Part shown: piece after piece, positions 46,584 through 57,691 of the stretch
Layout: each line of letters begins with the position of its first letter
Numbering within the stretch: the first letter of the stretch is position 1
DNA from: Perkinsus olseni
Taxonomy: Eukaryota; Perkinsozoa; Perkinsida; Perkinsidae
Assembly (NCBI GenBank): GCA_013115135.1
Contig: JABANP010000108.1
Coordinates: 1-64,000 of the forward strand
Length of the DNA stretch: 64,000 nt
Direction: 5' to 3'
Made by a program: the position numbers and the translations under genes
The notes under the pieces: generated by a model
Told to the model about the DNA's origin: nothing
The model's database searches: none
What the model saw: only the letters and a program-made list of their open reading frames with translations

Positions 46584-48095
46584 ATGGTTGAGATATCTAA
46601 CAACACCAAGGCGGCAGAGACCACTGAGGAGCTCCCCAAGGGGCTCAAGCTCACTCCCGCTCAGCTCTTGCCCTTCGTCGGCTGGTGCATACTCTCTATT
46701 AAGGATGAGGATGGCCATATGCGACAGATCAAGGTAACAGCTTCTCCTGTTGAATCGACGCCGATAGAAGCTTTCCTTATACATCGTGCTGTACATGGTC
46801 AAATTCGCCACGTCTCTCATCACAACGGGCGCTTCCGACCATCACTCCGATTCTACGCACGAGACTCTTGCATGAGTGCCAAGAGTGGTCTTAGGAGCAC
46901 TTGCAGTTGCTAGCTATAAAGTTCATGAGGTGTCGGTTCTTCACTTGGAAATTGTCTTTGTGTGTCGGTTGTTGCTGGTAGAAGCTTTCCTAGTACATCG
47001 TTGCTGTACATCGGCGCAATCGCCACGTCTCTCAGTACAAAGGGCTCCGCCGGCGTGTTTGGCCGATGCCTTAGGTCTTCTTTTCTCTGTCAGGGTTCGT
47101 ACGACATCGTCCCCTTCCACGCCACGGTGCTTGAGAATGGCGATTTGCAGATAAACGCCCGCCTGTCGTACAAGAACCCCCTCAAATTTCTTAGTGTAAG
47201 ACATTCCTCATACCACTCCTCGACGAACTCTCGTCCTTCATCAGATCAACAACGAGAACAACTACTACTTCTCTATCAACATGATGTTTGGTAATTGTAG
47301 AACTCAACTGAGTACTATGATCGCTATGGATGCTTCTTCCTCGTAGGTGCATTCGATAAGAAAGACGGTATGATGGCGATGCTGGCAGGGGCCAACAACG
47401 AGGGCATCTGCGACTCCCTCCCCGAGAAGTGCTCCGTCCTTTGTAATACCACTCGCCTGGTCAAGTAGGCACCCATCGTGGTGTTCAGACGAGAAGGCGG
47501 CTTCCAACGGTGGGTCTCTGGTGGTCAAGGGCGATGTCCCCTTCGCGGGTGAGGACTCCGAGGTCGAGTTCAAGGTACTACGCTCATGGGCATCTTCGAT
47601 GAATGCCGTTGATATCAAATGCGCCACCTTCGTTTGTACAGCGCCAGTCTCGAGCCTGTCGTTTGTGATGGCAATTTCGGTTTATAGTTCACCTAAACTA
47701 TAGTTCACCGATCGCTTCAGACTTGCCTAGGGAGTGCTCCTTCTGTTAGGTGTCTACTAAGGAAGTGAAGCTGCAGACGAGAGTTTCCTCAGTCAGCGTG
47801 GTTATTCCAAAGGCTACGTTCGACCAGTGGAAGCTCTATCATGAGGCCATTCATCGTGCATCAAAGAGGTAGGAGGGAACGACGGTTAACTGTACCGCCT
47901 TCATTTTGAAGCTATGAACTTGAGAGCGTTATCTGAGCGTGAAGCGTGGGATTTATGGTACGGAAGTTAGGTTTTATTGCTGATGTGCTTAGATATGAGG
48001 AGGACGACAGTGACAAGAAGAAGGATGATGATAAGAAGGGTGACAGCAAGAAGACTCCCGAGGAGAGCTCCGATGAGTCCACCAAGAAGGAGTAA
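46584..48095 (+). CDS. Seven-exon hypothetical protein with charged tail
   Basis: Exons 46584-46733, 47094-47195, 47245-47290, 47347-47442, 47489-47679, 47750-47868 and 47993-48095 join at GT...AG sites and sum to exactly 807 bases, giving 268 residues with no internal stop. Five introns are 46-124 bp and the first is 360 bp. Segments include LTPAQLLPFVGWCILSIKDE, YDIVPFHATVLENGDLQI, NNENNYYFSINMM and VSSVSVVIPKATFDQWKLYH. The last exon is almost entirely Asp, Lys, Glu and Ser (EEDDSDKKKDDDKKGDSKK). There is no signal peptide, so it is probably soluble. I do not recognise the family. The donor at 47680 (GTTTAT) is the weakest junction. Confidence 0.7.
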
Positions 48096-48581
48096 TGATT
48101 TCTTTCATTGCAGCAGCAGGGCCGCCCGCCTACACACTCAGACACCGAAAATTTACACCCAATGTTAATGACAAAGTGATGACAGATATCAGTACCTGTG
48201 GGGTATACGTTTTTAGTTAGTCATTCAGGGAGGTTGTGGGTGGGCAGAGGGTGATGAGCTCGTACGCAGTCGATCTTTCCTTTGACGTGATAGCGGGTAT
48301 GGTACCATCTTGTTGCTTCGTGCCAGTAAAGTCAGGACCGTCGCTTTGGATACTCAGGGTTTGGTGCGGTATTGAGAGGCCACGTTGTGTTAGTGCTAAG
48401 GCCTTCTGTCGTCGATCGAATCAGCATGACAGCGTTAGTGTCTTATCCAGGTGTGAGATGGTTGTATTACAACAATAGTTGAATGAATGCAGGTGTCAAT
48501 GATAGTCGTGGTGGTACTAGCTTCAGTACCGGTCTGACCTGTGGTTAATTTTTCAACTTTGATCTTTCTTCGCGATACTGA

Positions 48582-51155
48582 ATGAGTATTCATCAGTATC
48601 ATAGTAGAACCAGAGCGTCGCATGCAGGTTCATTACCGTGTATGTCATCTCCAGGGCCTATTAAGAAGCCTCTTCGTACGCAAGACATCTATCAAGCAGT
48701 ACAGCGGCTGAAGAAGGAGAGGAATGAAAAGCAAGAGCGACTGGTGAAACTACGGACGAGACTTCACGCGACGGAGCGAGAGGCGTCCAAAAAGGAACGC
48801 ACTATTAGAGAACTGAATCGGCTGAGGCAATCGAAGCATCCGATCTCGAAGGTTCTGCTCAACGGCATGAGAGAGGACGCCAGTACGCAGCTGACGATGT
48901 TTGGGAACAAGTGCGCGGAGCTTGAGGAAGAGATCGTGACGGTTGACGACGAAATCGGTCGAGCGAAACGCACAAGGAAATTTACGCATCTTGTGGAGCT
49001 CCAGGCGGAACTGAACGTGTGGCAAAAGTGAAGCTCGACGGTTGAAGGAGGCGAGGGTAGTAGACGGGTCGGAAACTGTCGCGCCGGAGGGAAGTAAATA
49101 ACGCATCAAGTGAGCGACTAAGTGTTTCGCTCGGTAGCGATGTACTCGAGGACCTAGGGTCAGAGGTGGTCCGCCAAGTTAATGCTCCTATCGGAAGAGA
49201 TGCCTTGGTTAATCATGAAAATTAGGATATTATTTGGGAAATTGAACCCCCCTCTACGATGTAATTGAAGGGGTGTGTTTCGGTTGTAAGCTTAAATAAA
49301 TATAACCCTTCAGTTTGGTCGACATTTCAATTTTAAATGTACTGTTGAATGTAGAACTTGGAGCTCAACACCACCTTAATTTTTCTCATTCTCCTTCCTC
49401 AGGAATCAGGTCTTCAACACTCTGCTTTGTGGCAGCAAAGATCGCGCGATTTGAACAAGTTTATCACTGATGATTTGATACCGATGGTTCATGAATTGGA
49501 GGGTCGCTCCGACCTCCCGGACGTGGATGGGGCTGCCGGACTCGCGGAGGAAGCCCGCAGTGAGCTCGAGACTGCAGTTTAAACGAAAGACCGAGGTCAG
49601 TGGGCATGCTGGAATACCAAGACTTCCTGCTGAATTCACTGAGCTAGATCGATGTTGGCAACCGGTTGGGTAGGGCAAGAGACTGCCTGTTAAAGCTAAC
49701 GGTGCCTCGCTACTACGGCTGCATAAGTCGTACGAGTGTCCACCATAGAAATTGAGACGCTCGGATTCCGATTGTGAATGGAGTTCGACCGGTGTGGAGA
49801 ATCACAACGGTCGCCGTGCAAAACTTCATTTCCCCGCTTAATTCTTGCGAAGAAAACTTCGCTGATGAATGTACAGGCAATCCACTGAGGGGCATTCTTG
49901 TCGAAGATGTTACTATCACGAAAAGTATCTCAGCTGCCTGTATCTAGTGAAGTCTGCGTGATCAATTTTCTCGCAGGTTGATGGATCCCTCGAGCTCGCC
50001 TTGGCTGAGCTGAGTCGTCGTCAAGGATACAGGACGGCTCTCGAAGAACTTCGATGTGAATCTGCAGAATTGGAGGCGAGGTCTTCGAGCATTGCACGAG
50101 CGATCCAAAGAATCAGGAGCAATAATAGAGACTTCGCCCTTAGTGGTCATGTCTACGAACTGGCCCTCACAGACGAGGATTGTGATGAGGAACTCATCGC
50201 GCTCCGCCAGAGGTTGATCGATCGCGTAGAGGAGGGCGAGGAGTGGTATGGCCTATTGAGGCTGCTTGGGAAGCTGGCTGAGAAAAGCGGCGGGGCACTC
50301 GGGACCGAAGAGCTGGTCGCAACTCTCGAGGCCAATGCCGTCCCGTTGGACGGTCTGAATGCTACTCGTGATCCGGTACGGGTCACGGACTTAGTGGTTC
50401 GCATAGACTTAGCGGCGAGCGGTCGAACTCCGGTGGAGCCTCGTTGGCAGCGGAGTGTCGTGCGATGGCGTTCACGCGGTATGGAGAAAGAAACCGTCAG
50501 ACAAGCGTTGTTGATAGTACGGTCCTCGGAGGAGTTACTTGGGATGATTGGTGAACCGGAGGTCGTAGGTTTCTGGGAGAAGGTTGGGGCGGGAAGGGCT
50601 ATTCGGGCCTTTGACTTGAACACGACGTCGTGGCATCAAATTGGTGAGCGACGGATTTTCCATCTTTTGAAGAAGTGCCGCGGCGTGACTCGACAGCAGT
50701 GGAAGGCTGAATTGATGTGTCCGCTGGACGCTGTGACGTATGAGGATTTTATCGCGTGCAAGCTGTTCAGCACAATGGGGCTCGAGGATATCTTCATTAT
50801 GCTGCTGGCTGTGAGTGGTGGTGATCATCATGATGATGAGGTTGTCAATCTGAATAATCTCTACGACCTACCAGTTGAGACGTTCGTGGCTGCGCTGAGG
50901 GGAATGGAGATTCCGAAAGATTCTGTAGGGGAGGAAGGGCGGCAGGCCGCTGACGATGCCGTTGAGATCGAGGAGGATGATCCGGCTTTCACTTCGCACA
51001 GAGTGACGGAGATGATACAGATCTTGCAGTATTGTTTTCGAGTGGTCGAGGTGACGATGGAGTTAAAGAAGAAGAGGTCGCTCAACCTCTATCGGCTTTG
51101 CCCGACCTTGCCAGTCTTTTCGCCCAGGAGGCGAGTGAAGCTTCAGAAGCCGTAG
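48582..51155 (+). CDS. Large coiled-coil protein, three or more exons
   Basis: Exon 1 (48582 or the internal ATG near 48642, to ~49030) encodes long charged heptads: YQAVQRLKKERNEKQERLVK, then ELEEEIVTVDDEIGRAKRTR. A middle exon starts after CAG at about 49402 (ESGLQHSALWQQRSRDLNKF). A third begins after CAG near 49977 (VDGSLELALAELSRRQGYRT) and stays open to 51155, first coiled coil and then a globular-looking part (FHLLKKCRGVTRQQWKAELM, VNLNNLYDLPVETFVAALRG). The first two donors are not certain. The architecture resembles cytoskeletal or axonemal coiled-coil proteins, but I cannot name the family. Confidence 0.65.
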
Positions 51156-51552
51156 CTGCGGATGCTACTGCTGATCATGAACTTGACACGTTGTGAATTG
51201 GCTGCGGAGCCTCTGTAATTTTCATGTTGCCGAAGCGTGTCGGGTTTTGAATCTTCTGCAAGGGTTGATGAGGAAGGCATGTTTGTAACCGAAGGTGAAC
51301 TGAGAAGTCTCGCGCTCTCGGCGATTATTCTTCCTATTATGGGAAGATTGGAGCCTTCGACGGGGAATTTCTGGAGAATTTCTGACAAAAATACAGGCAA
51401 ATTTCCCATTTTGGGACCGAGGGAAATTTTCCTCGGACACTCGCAGCGCAGAGGCAGCCTCTGAGAGGCTACCTCGGTTTCACGGTCCATAATAATCTCA
51501 CAGATTTCGCAATGACTTTTTCGATATCACGCAGTTCACCTCACGTCGTTAC

Positions 51553-51727
51553 ATGAGATTCTGGTACTCGGCTTTCTTGGTCTGCTGCCTACAAGAGGCC
51601 TCTTTGTCTGGCGAAGATTGATGATGACTGTTGCCATGGCTGGAAGCTGCCATGTCCATGCTGTGACTTCGACACCTGCTGCATCAATGGGACGTGCACT
51701 TGCAGTCAGGAGTGTGATGGAAATTGA
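51553..51727 (+). pseudogene. Small Cys-rich secreted protein with a +1 shift
   Basis: A signal peptide (MRFWYSAFLVCCLQEASLSG) runs into a stop after GED. One base further, the frame continues with ten cysteines in about 35 residues (DDDCCHGWKLPCPCCDFDTC and onward) to a stop at 51725-51727. Either a single inserted base broke the gene, or the assembly has an indel. The Cys spacing differs from the minus-strand family at 55 and 61 kb. Confidence 0.5.
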
Positions 51728-52007
51728 GGTATTCTTTCATTATTTACTCGTGATTACGGCCTTTTATCACTATTGAAATTCTTCGTTGATGACGACTCTG
51801 AAGAGCCTAGCAGACTTCGTCTAGGGTATATGTTCTGAACGATTTAGTCGATTCTCGTAGTTGAAGACTGGTATTGAATAATGTAAATCATCGGGGCTTC
51901 GGATGTGAAAGCATTGCCTCAAATAACGGCAGTGTCACCCGGATTATCGTCGTGGGAGATGCCACTGTCGACGTATGGGTGGGACTACACCATTTCCAGA
52001 CCTACTT

Positions 52008-52171
52008 AGTAAAACCCCAAAGCAATTTAATAAAGCCCAGAGCAAATTAGTAAAACCCCAAAGCAATTTGATAAAGCCCAGACCAAATTAGTAAAACCCC
52101 AAAGCAATTTGATAAAGCCCAGAGCAAATTAGTAAAACCCCAAAGCAATTTGATAAAGCCCAGACACTTTG
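52008..52171 (+). repeat. Minisatellite, four units of 41 bp
   Basis: Units start at 52008, 52049, 52090 and 52131 with agtaaaaccccaaagcaatt. Each unit is itself two related half-units (gtaaaaccccaaagcaattt and ataaagcccagagcaaatt). The last unit is incomplete at its end. Confidence 0.95.
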
Positions 52172-52979
52172 ATAGCGTCTAATAGACTCAGTCTATATGG
52201 TAGAGACTGTTGGCGGCCTGTCACTGTGGCAGCCAGCCCCCCTTAGCCGAAGTTGAGGCTGTGTGGACATGCCATGCACTGCACGCACGTTGCACGATGT
52301 GTCCAGAACGGGGGTGTCGACAAGAGCCGGACTTCCACCGTTCTGCATTCAGCTGCATACGACGACTCGGACCTCACTCAGGGGAATGGCTCTGGGCTTC
52401 AAAAATCTGGCAAGTTCAGTCGGCACCTGACTGTCGAGTGCTTGAGTTGAGCACAACATAAGTAGTTCTGAGGCTTCTGGTGGCTCGGGTCGTGTCGACG
52501 TACATGGTTGTTAGGGACAGCCCAGGCAGGAAAGTGAGGGCATGGCGCCACGCGTAGAAACAAGGTTATGGAGCGCCCCCTCTTGACCTCATCGGGCCTG
52601 ATTGACAGGTATAGGAAATTTCCATCGAACTAGGGAGCCTTCCACTTCAACCTTCCCCGACTCTGAAGTGCTAGGACAGTTGCTGTTCCCCCATTGTGTC
52701 CTTGTTGGGCAGGGGAGAGGAGAGGGAGCACAACGTGTGTCTACGGGAGCACGCAATGCCACTCGCACCATGATCGATTCCCATTATCGATGAATAATCA
52801 GAGCCGCGAATCAACGGGGTTCTCGCTTGCATTAGCGCGTCAGTTTCACTATCACCGTGGAGTGTCTGCCCAACGCCGTCGCCGGATTGGTTAGGCTTGA
52901 TTGCCGATTCGCTAGCAACTTCACGATGAGCTCTAACTATCACCGTGGTAGTATCACGCTCTCTTTCAGTACTATCAGA

Positions 52980-53530
52980 ATGAAGTCACTCCTCGTTTTG
53001 ACGATCCTTTCCATCGTCTCTGTCGCCATCGTTATCAAGAACGACGACTACGACAAGACCAACGATATGGAAGAGTTCAACGCCCACGTTGTGCAGGACA
53101 ACGCCATGAGGAACAGCTACCAGTCCGGTGATGACTCGGTCGTCAGTGGTTACACTGCCGAACGCTTGCTGTTTCCCTATGTAAACCAATTGAAGCGATG
53201 GTGACACTACAACAAGTCTTAAGATAGGATAAGACTCAACGTAACTCAACTACTACCGTAAACAAAGTTTACTAAACTTTGCCATCTTAGTCTAAGCTAG
53301 TTCTAAGGTTCTTAGGACTAGCTTGTCACAGCTTAGCTTGGTAGACAACGCTCAACACTCAATTGTGTTCTTACACCTATGATGTCGACTTCCACTGCAA
53401 TAAATGTACCAAGTACAGTCTTGAAACCAGTGGGAGGCAATTAACTTGCCGCAAGTTTGCATTGCTTACCTGAATACCGGCACTGGCTTCCATGGCGGCC
53501 CCAGTGAAGGTGGCGGCGGCGGCTTCTAGA
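52980..53530 (+). pseudogene. GGF family member 3, interrupted
   Basis: The first 67 codons encode a signal peptide (MKSLLVLTILSIVSVAIVIK), ND and the family spacer up to RLLFPY. A 200-bp segment (53181-53380) then interrupts. After it, in frame, comes the Cys motif CNKCTKYSLE and LTCRKF, followed by a stop. The Gly-rich end (GPSEGGGGGF, stop at about 53529) is in another frame. Compared with member 1, about 11 extra bases at AACTTGC-C-GCAAGTT (about 53442) explain that shift. If the 200 bp are spliced out, the product is a short secreted protein without the Gly tail. Confidence 0.65.
53181..53380 (+). other. 200-bp intron or MITE flanked by CCTATG direct repeats
   Basis: Removing exactly 200 bp restores the reading frame and the family alignment. 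The 6-bp word CCTATG is present at both edges (53176-53181 and 53376-53381). The insert starts GTAAACCAATTGA and ends TCAATTGTGTTCTTAC(ACCTAT), an imperfect inverted terminal repeat. No AG is available at the 3' edge in any register of the direct repeat. A central hairpin AAGCTAGTTCTAAG-gtt-CTTAGGACTAGCTT lies at 53294-53324. Confidence 0.6.
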
Positions 53531-53749
53531 AGGGTGAAGGAGGGTACTTCTCTTTCCGGACGGAAAATTCCGCCGGAAGTAGTCAATACTCTCCTCACGT
53601 GCAATGAACGATTCTGTATTCCTTTCGTGCTAGCACACAGGCTAAGGCCGACTAAGTTAGTCGTCAACCGATAGTCGCGGGCTCAGTAGTACGATCGTCA
53701 GTCCTGCGCTGTACTACTCCCGATTGGAGCAAAGCGTCGCACAATGGCC

Positions 53750-53900
53750 GCCTAAATTATAAGCGCCCTATTGGGACAGGAAAAAGCCGATTGTAGATCC
53801 TGCATATACACGTGTTCGAAGCAGGGGGACTCTCAGAGGCGTTCGGGGCCTGACTTGAGCTAACGCAGGCCGCAATAAGGACGAGCGACGTCAGACGCAC
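53750..53900 (-). pseudogene. Cys-rich secreted family relic (copy 1, locus a)
   Basis: The minus strand reads a leader-like segment LIAACVSSSQAPNASESPPA that matches the relic at 60420-60560 and, less closely, the leaders of the intact genes at 55170 and 61295. No intact Cys domain follows. Confidence 0.4.
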
Positions 53901-54480
53901 TGATCAAATCCAAAGCTGGGAACAATAGCAGAATGATTTTCACTAAGAGCTCCCAGTAGCAGTGTCTAGGGCACGCGTTCTTGTCCGCTACTGCCGATGA
54001 ATTCAACCTTCCTAACACGACTTACGGTTGCTAGAGTAGTTGGTCTGCATTTCAGGCTGACAGTGCGACTTCAAGAGCCCATCCATCGTAACTCAAGAAC
54101 GGCTGTGAATAACGGAATGAGCGGTATTGGAACACTAAGTCCCGAACTTGGCAGGCATCATCACGGAGTAAGATCTGCCTCGTCAGACAGAAAGAGGCAG
54201 ATAGGCCGGTAAACCCGCTGGTATGCTCTCTGAGAATTTGATGAGTACTGTAAATGACAATGATAGTAAGAACGAACTGACAACATCACGGAATCTCCTT
54301 CGAACGGACCACGACATGAACTGTCGACCAGTTTATATGATATTCACTGCTAGTTAACTAGGCAGCATCAAAATCAAGAACATAAGAATCGCAGCTCGCT
54401 CAAGTGTCGTAGGCAACGAACATAGACAAAGAGCTCGGCCATAACGACACTCCCATAGAGCTTCGGATGAAGGAGCAGTG

Positions 54481-54680
54481 TCACTTCGCTTGACAAGTGC
54501 AGTAGCAGCCCGTCAGAACGAAGAAGCACTTGCATGTTGGCTGATAACACTCCCTCGCACAGTAGTCAGCGCAGAATATGTCAGTCAGAGCAGGGGAGCC
54601 TTCTGAGACCTGCTCACCACGAGACAGGAAGAAGCAGGCGATGAATGAGAAGATAGAGGGACGCGATGCGCATTGGGGGT
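54481..54680 (-). pseudogene. Cys-rich secreted family relic (copy 1, locus b)
   Basis: The Cys domain is intact: CADYCARECYQPTCKC and CYCTC, with spacing C-x3-C-x3-C-x4-C-x-C-x6-C-x-C-x-C. The leader is in two frames: MRIASLYLL ends at a stop, while SIFSFIACFFLSRGE continues into the Cys part. A frameshift in the leader is likely. The counterpart is at 60660-60790. Confidence 0.55.
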
Positions 54681-55169
54681 CGAAGTTAGGTGACTGCAGA
54701 CCATCAGAAAGGTGTGTATCTCGGCCCATGATTGATTTCGGCATTTCTAGGCCTTGGCTTCCTTCACGTGGTGAGTTAATAGAGCCCCTTCACAACATTC
54801 CTCTATCGTGTCGATCCTAGTACAGGGATATTGACCCACTAGTCGGGTAAGACTAACGCAAGTGTTGTGCGTGAAGAAGTAGAAAATAAATACAAAGCAG
54901 CGCGTAGTACTCTGAACGAGTGAAACTGCCCACAGCCCGAGAGTGCACGGAGCCTAAGCTGCTCCTGAGCTCTGTGCCTCTGGTGGCGTTTCAGCCCGAA
55001 GGTGATGAGTCCCGACGGACACCATCACACGCCGCCTAGTAACGTCTCTCCTTCGGTTAGAAGATACGCATTATTAAAAAGACCACGACTCGCACGACGA
55101 GCTCTGTTACGAAAGTGGGAAAAACGGGTTTATAAAGACCATGCAGCCGTAAGGCGGAGGTAACGATAC

Positions 55170-55358
55170 TTAAGGTCCAGGACAGCTGCAGCTGCACTCG
55201 CTAATGGTCGTTGTGCATTTGCAGTAAGGGTGGCATTCCTTCGTGCAGAAATTGCCGCAATAAAGGCCACCCAAACCACGGAGACTCGCCGAGCCATCCT
55301 CGCCGTGCACCGAGAAAAAGGAGATGATAACACATAGAATAGAGACCGCGATGCGCAT
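55170..55358 (-). CDS. Small Cys-rich secreted protein (copy 1, locus c)
   Basis: The 62-residue protein has a signal peptide (MRIAVSILCVIISFFSVHG), the spacer EDGSASLRGLGG and eight cysteines spaced C-x3-C-x3-C-x3-C-x-C-x6-C-x-C-x-C (starting CGNFCTKECHPYCKC). It ends CPGP. The orthologous copy at 61295 keeps all eight cysteines and the spacing while other positions differ, which suggests selection on a four-disulfide fold. It is transcribed away from the AP2 gene that starts ~640 bp downstream on the plus strand. Secreted; activity unknown. It could be an effector, inhibitor or antimicrobial peptide; I cannot tell. Confidence 0.75.
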   Translation of the reverse strand: MRIAVSILCVIISFFSVHGEDGSASLRGLGGLYCGNFCTKECHPYCKCTTTISECSCSCPGP

Positions 55359-55997
55359 TGTGAGTGACTAATAATCGCAGAGCTGTGACAAGGGAGAAAA
55401 GTTACTCATAGCTTTCCCCGTCGTCCAAGGGGGTACTCCAACGAATCGCGACTCCTCAGTTTCTTGAGTGCTCCCAGGGCCCGTATGCGGATCGCAAGTT
55501 CCGAGGCTCAAAAGTACGAAGTCAGATAGTCAAGGGGTTTATTTCTTCACCTGAGTAGACCGGAGAGAGATCGAACTATGACTCAGACGAAAATCAGGCT
55601 CCGCATACGGGCCCAGCATAGAACAGGCTCCTCCTCACGGGTCACCGCCGGCTGACCCGCGTGCGCGTCACGCGCAGCGCGTGTGGACGTGCACGACCAC
55701 CGAGTTGGCCGCCCAAGTGATCGATTATTGTACCATGAGCATGGAACTGTCTTGGATGAGTGACACGGGCTAAGCGTGATTCAAGTGTCCTCGGGTGGAG
55801 CTTTGAGATGCTCAAACGGTGAGCTTCTCATCTTCACCCCACAACTCAGCAAGATTATTGGGTTCGACGCGAAAATCGATCAAAATGGCGTGCGCGTTTG
55901 ACGAGATCCAAGGGGGTTGGTACGAAGTCAAAATGGCATAACCGTGACTCCATTCGACGGTGTGCGTTGCAGGCTTTGAATTTATTTATCACAACCA

Positions 55998-57691
55998 ATG
56001 ACCGAGCGCGTTGATGGTGGCCATGGCCTTGGCACGGTGGTTGTTTTAGACCTCCCTTTTGAGTCGTATAGTAAAGGAGAGGAACAGCAACAACAACAGC
56101 AACATGGGCCATATCAACAACAGCCATCATCGTCGTCACAACCGCAATCGCCTCTGTGCGCCTCTTCTTCGTCTTCTTCGGCTTCTACCACCACCAGCAT
56201 AACAGACGAGGATCCATCTTTGCAGACTACCACTACTACTACGGCCACTAGTTTGGGACACGATCTCAACGTTCACCAGGCGCTTGAATCCCTAACGCCC
56301 GTTTTGTCATCGGAACTCGTCAACAGCGTCAGTAGCAGCCTCCAGCCTTCTCCCAAGCGGGCATAGAGTGATAGGAAACCCGTCATCAGTGAACGGCCTC
56401 AACAGACTACCTTGCCCGCCGCGGTCCGGTGTGCAATCCAGCAATGGTGGTCAGCTCGCGTTCCCGGTTTTGACAGGTTCCAGTGAACCTCATATCACTT
56501 GGAATCCTCCCTCAGCGAGTGCGGCTCCTGTGTGTTATGATGGTCTGATCGAGCAGTCGATTGCGAAGCCTCCCATTGATCCTGCTGTTGGGGTTGTGCG
56601 CGTGAATGAACTTAGACGCGTGACTTGCTTAGCGATAAGTAAACCGTAACAGACTTATCACAAGTGACATGACGCGGTGAACTCTCAGGTCAGTGTAAAC
56701 AGAACGACATACGCGATGATCACATTAACCGTGACAACCTCTCAAACCGTACCGTCGCAGCACAGTAAGAGATCTGCTCACACGCTATAATCCAATCCCC
56801 TAACTACTAGTAACTCAATCCAAACCCATTAACCGATATATGGCTACCATAGCGTATTAACAGTCTAAGGGAATCAGTACGACTAGTAAATACCCCTGTA
56901 CCAATGTCCAACCGTAAGACTGCTATAGATACGGATAGACCTTCACACCAACCATATGAAGCCCCGGTCCAACCGACAATGACACTGCAGTATCACTGTA
57001 GTCAGTGAGACAATTACCAACCTTACGGCTAGCAACCGACCCAAGGACCAACCGAAGGAAGGACAACTTCTTAGAAAAGGCACAACCGTTGCGTATCGCG
57101 CACGCCCGGCGTCACAGTAATATAGTATCGAACCCGCGCTACCGCGCAGTTGACAACGTTTCTGACACCCAGACTGGCTGCTTGGGAGCTTTGTTGGAAG
57201 AGCTTGCGAGACCTTTGAGGTCGCCTGCAGTGGAGAACGTCCATAGTATGGTCACTGTCAACTCGACTCGCAAGAAGGACTATTCGGCCCCTCCCGAGGT
57301 TAGGAAGAATTCCGGTGGTTACATATCGACTGTGTACATCAACAAGCGCCGAGTTTACGGTCCCCTCAGACAAACGCTCGAGGAATCTGTAAGAGACCGT
57401 GAACAGATGTTACTGGCGAAGGAGAGAGGTGCCAGTGAGGATGAGATCAGAGATCTCGTTATTACGATGAAGAGGCTGCATCCAAGTCCGTCTCCTGTTA
57501 GAAGGCCAAACTCTAAACGGGCTCGCAGTGCTTCTACTACTGCCACCGCTGCCGCAAAGGCGGTAGCGGAGTACGGCATGGACGGATTGGTCGCGAGTTA
57601 CGAAATGGATGGTAGGGCTCACCCGCCAATGGCTCACCGGAATTATCAATTCCGAATTACGTGCGGCGCACGTCCTTCTGCGTCGTTCTGA
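55998..57691 (+). pseudogene. AP2-domain gene, broken copy
   Basis: The first exon-like frame (55998-56366) matches the intact copy at 62067 with its Gln/Ser-rich region. It stops after an extra G (aagcgggcat against aagcggcat). The next frame (56368-56649) continues the homology (QLAFPVLTGSSEPHITWNPP). About 550 bp absent from the other copy then follow. From 57150 the AP2-like domain is intact (NSGGYISTVYINKRRVYGPL, then ESVRDREQML), and the C-terminus diverges after HPPM. Probably a pseudogene, unless the 550 bp are an intron and the shift is an assembly error. Confidence 0.75.
56585..57150. mobile_element. Insertion in the broken AP2 copy
   Basis: It is absent from 62655-62670 of the intact copy. 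It starts gttggggttgtgcgcg and ends cgcgcagttgac; these are weakly inverted (gttg...gcgcg). No ORF and no transposase. The edges are only approximate. Confidence 0.5.

Larger units (their letters stand above)
52195..57640. repeat. Duplicated ~6-kb cassette, copy 1
   Basis: It is homologous in direct orientation to 58255-63140. Landmarks are tagagactgttggcggc, the GGF gene, the ctcagtagtacgatcgtcag block, three Cys-rich loci and the AP2 gene. Identity varies and is highest in the AP2 coding part. This copy carries the broken GGF and AP2 genes. Confidence 0.9.

Noticed and set aside
52008..52171. CRISPR-like array
   Set aside because: Units are directly adjacent without unique spacers, and the genome is eukaryotic. 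It is a minisatellite.
55855..56139. Minus-strand ORF opposite the AP2 start (also 61879-62214)
   Set aside because: It is conserved only as far as the plus-strand AP2 frame and its upstream flank force it to be. It has no domain.
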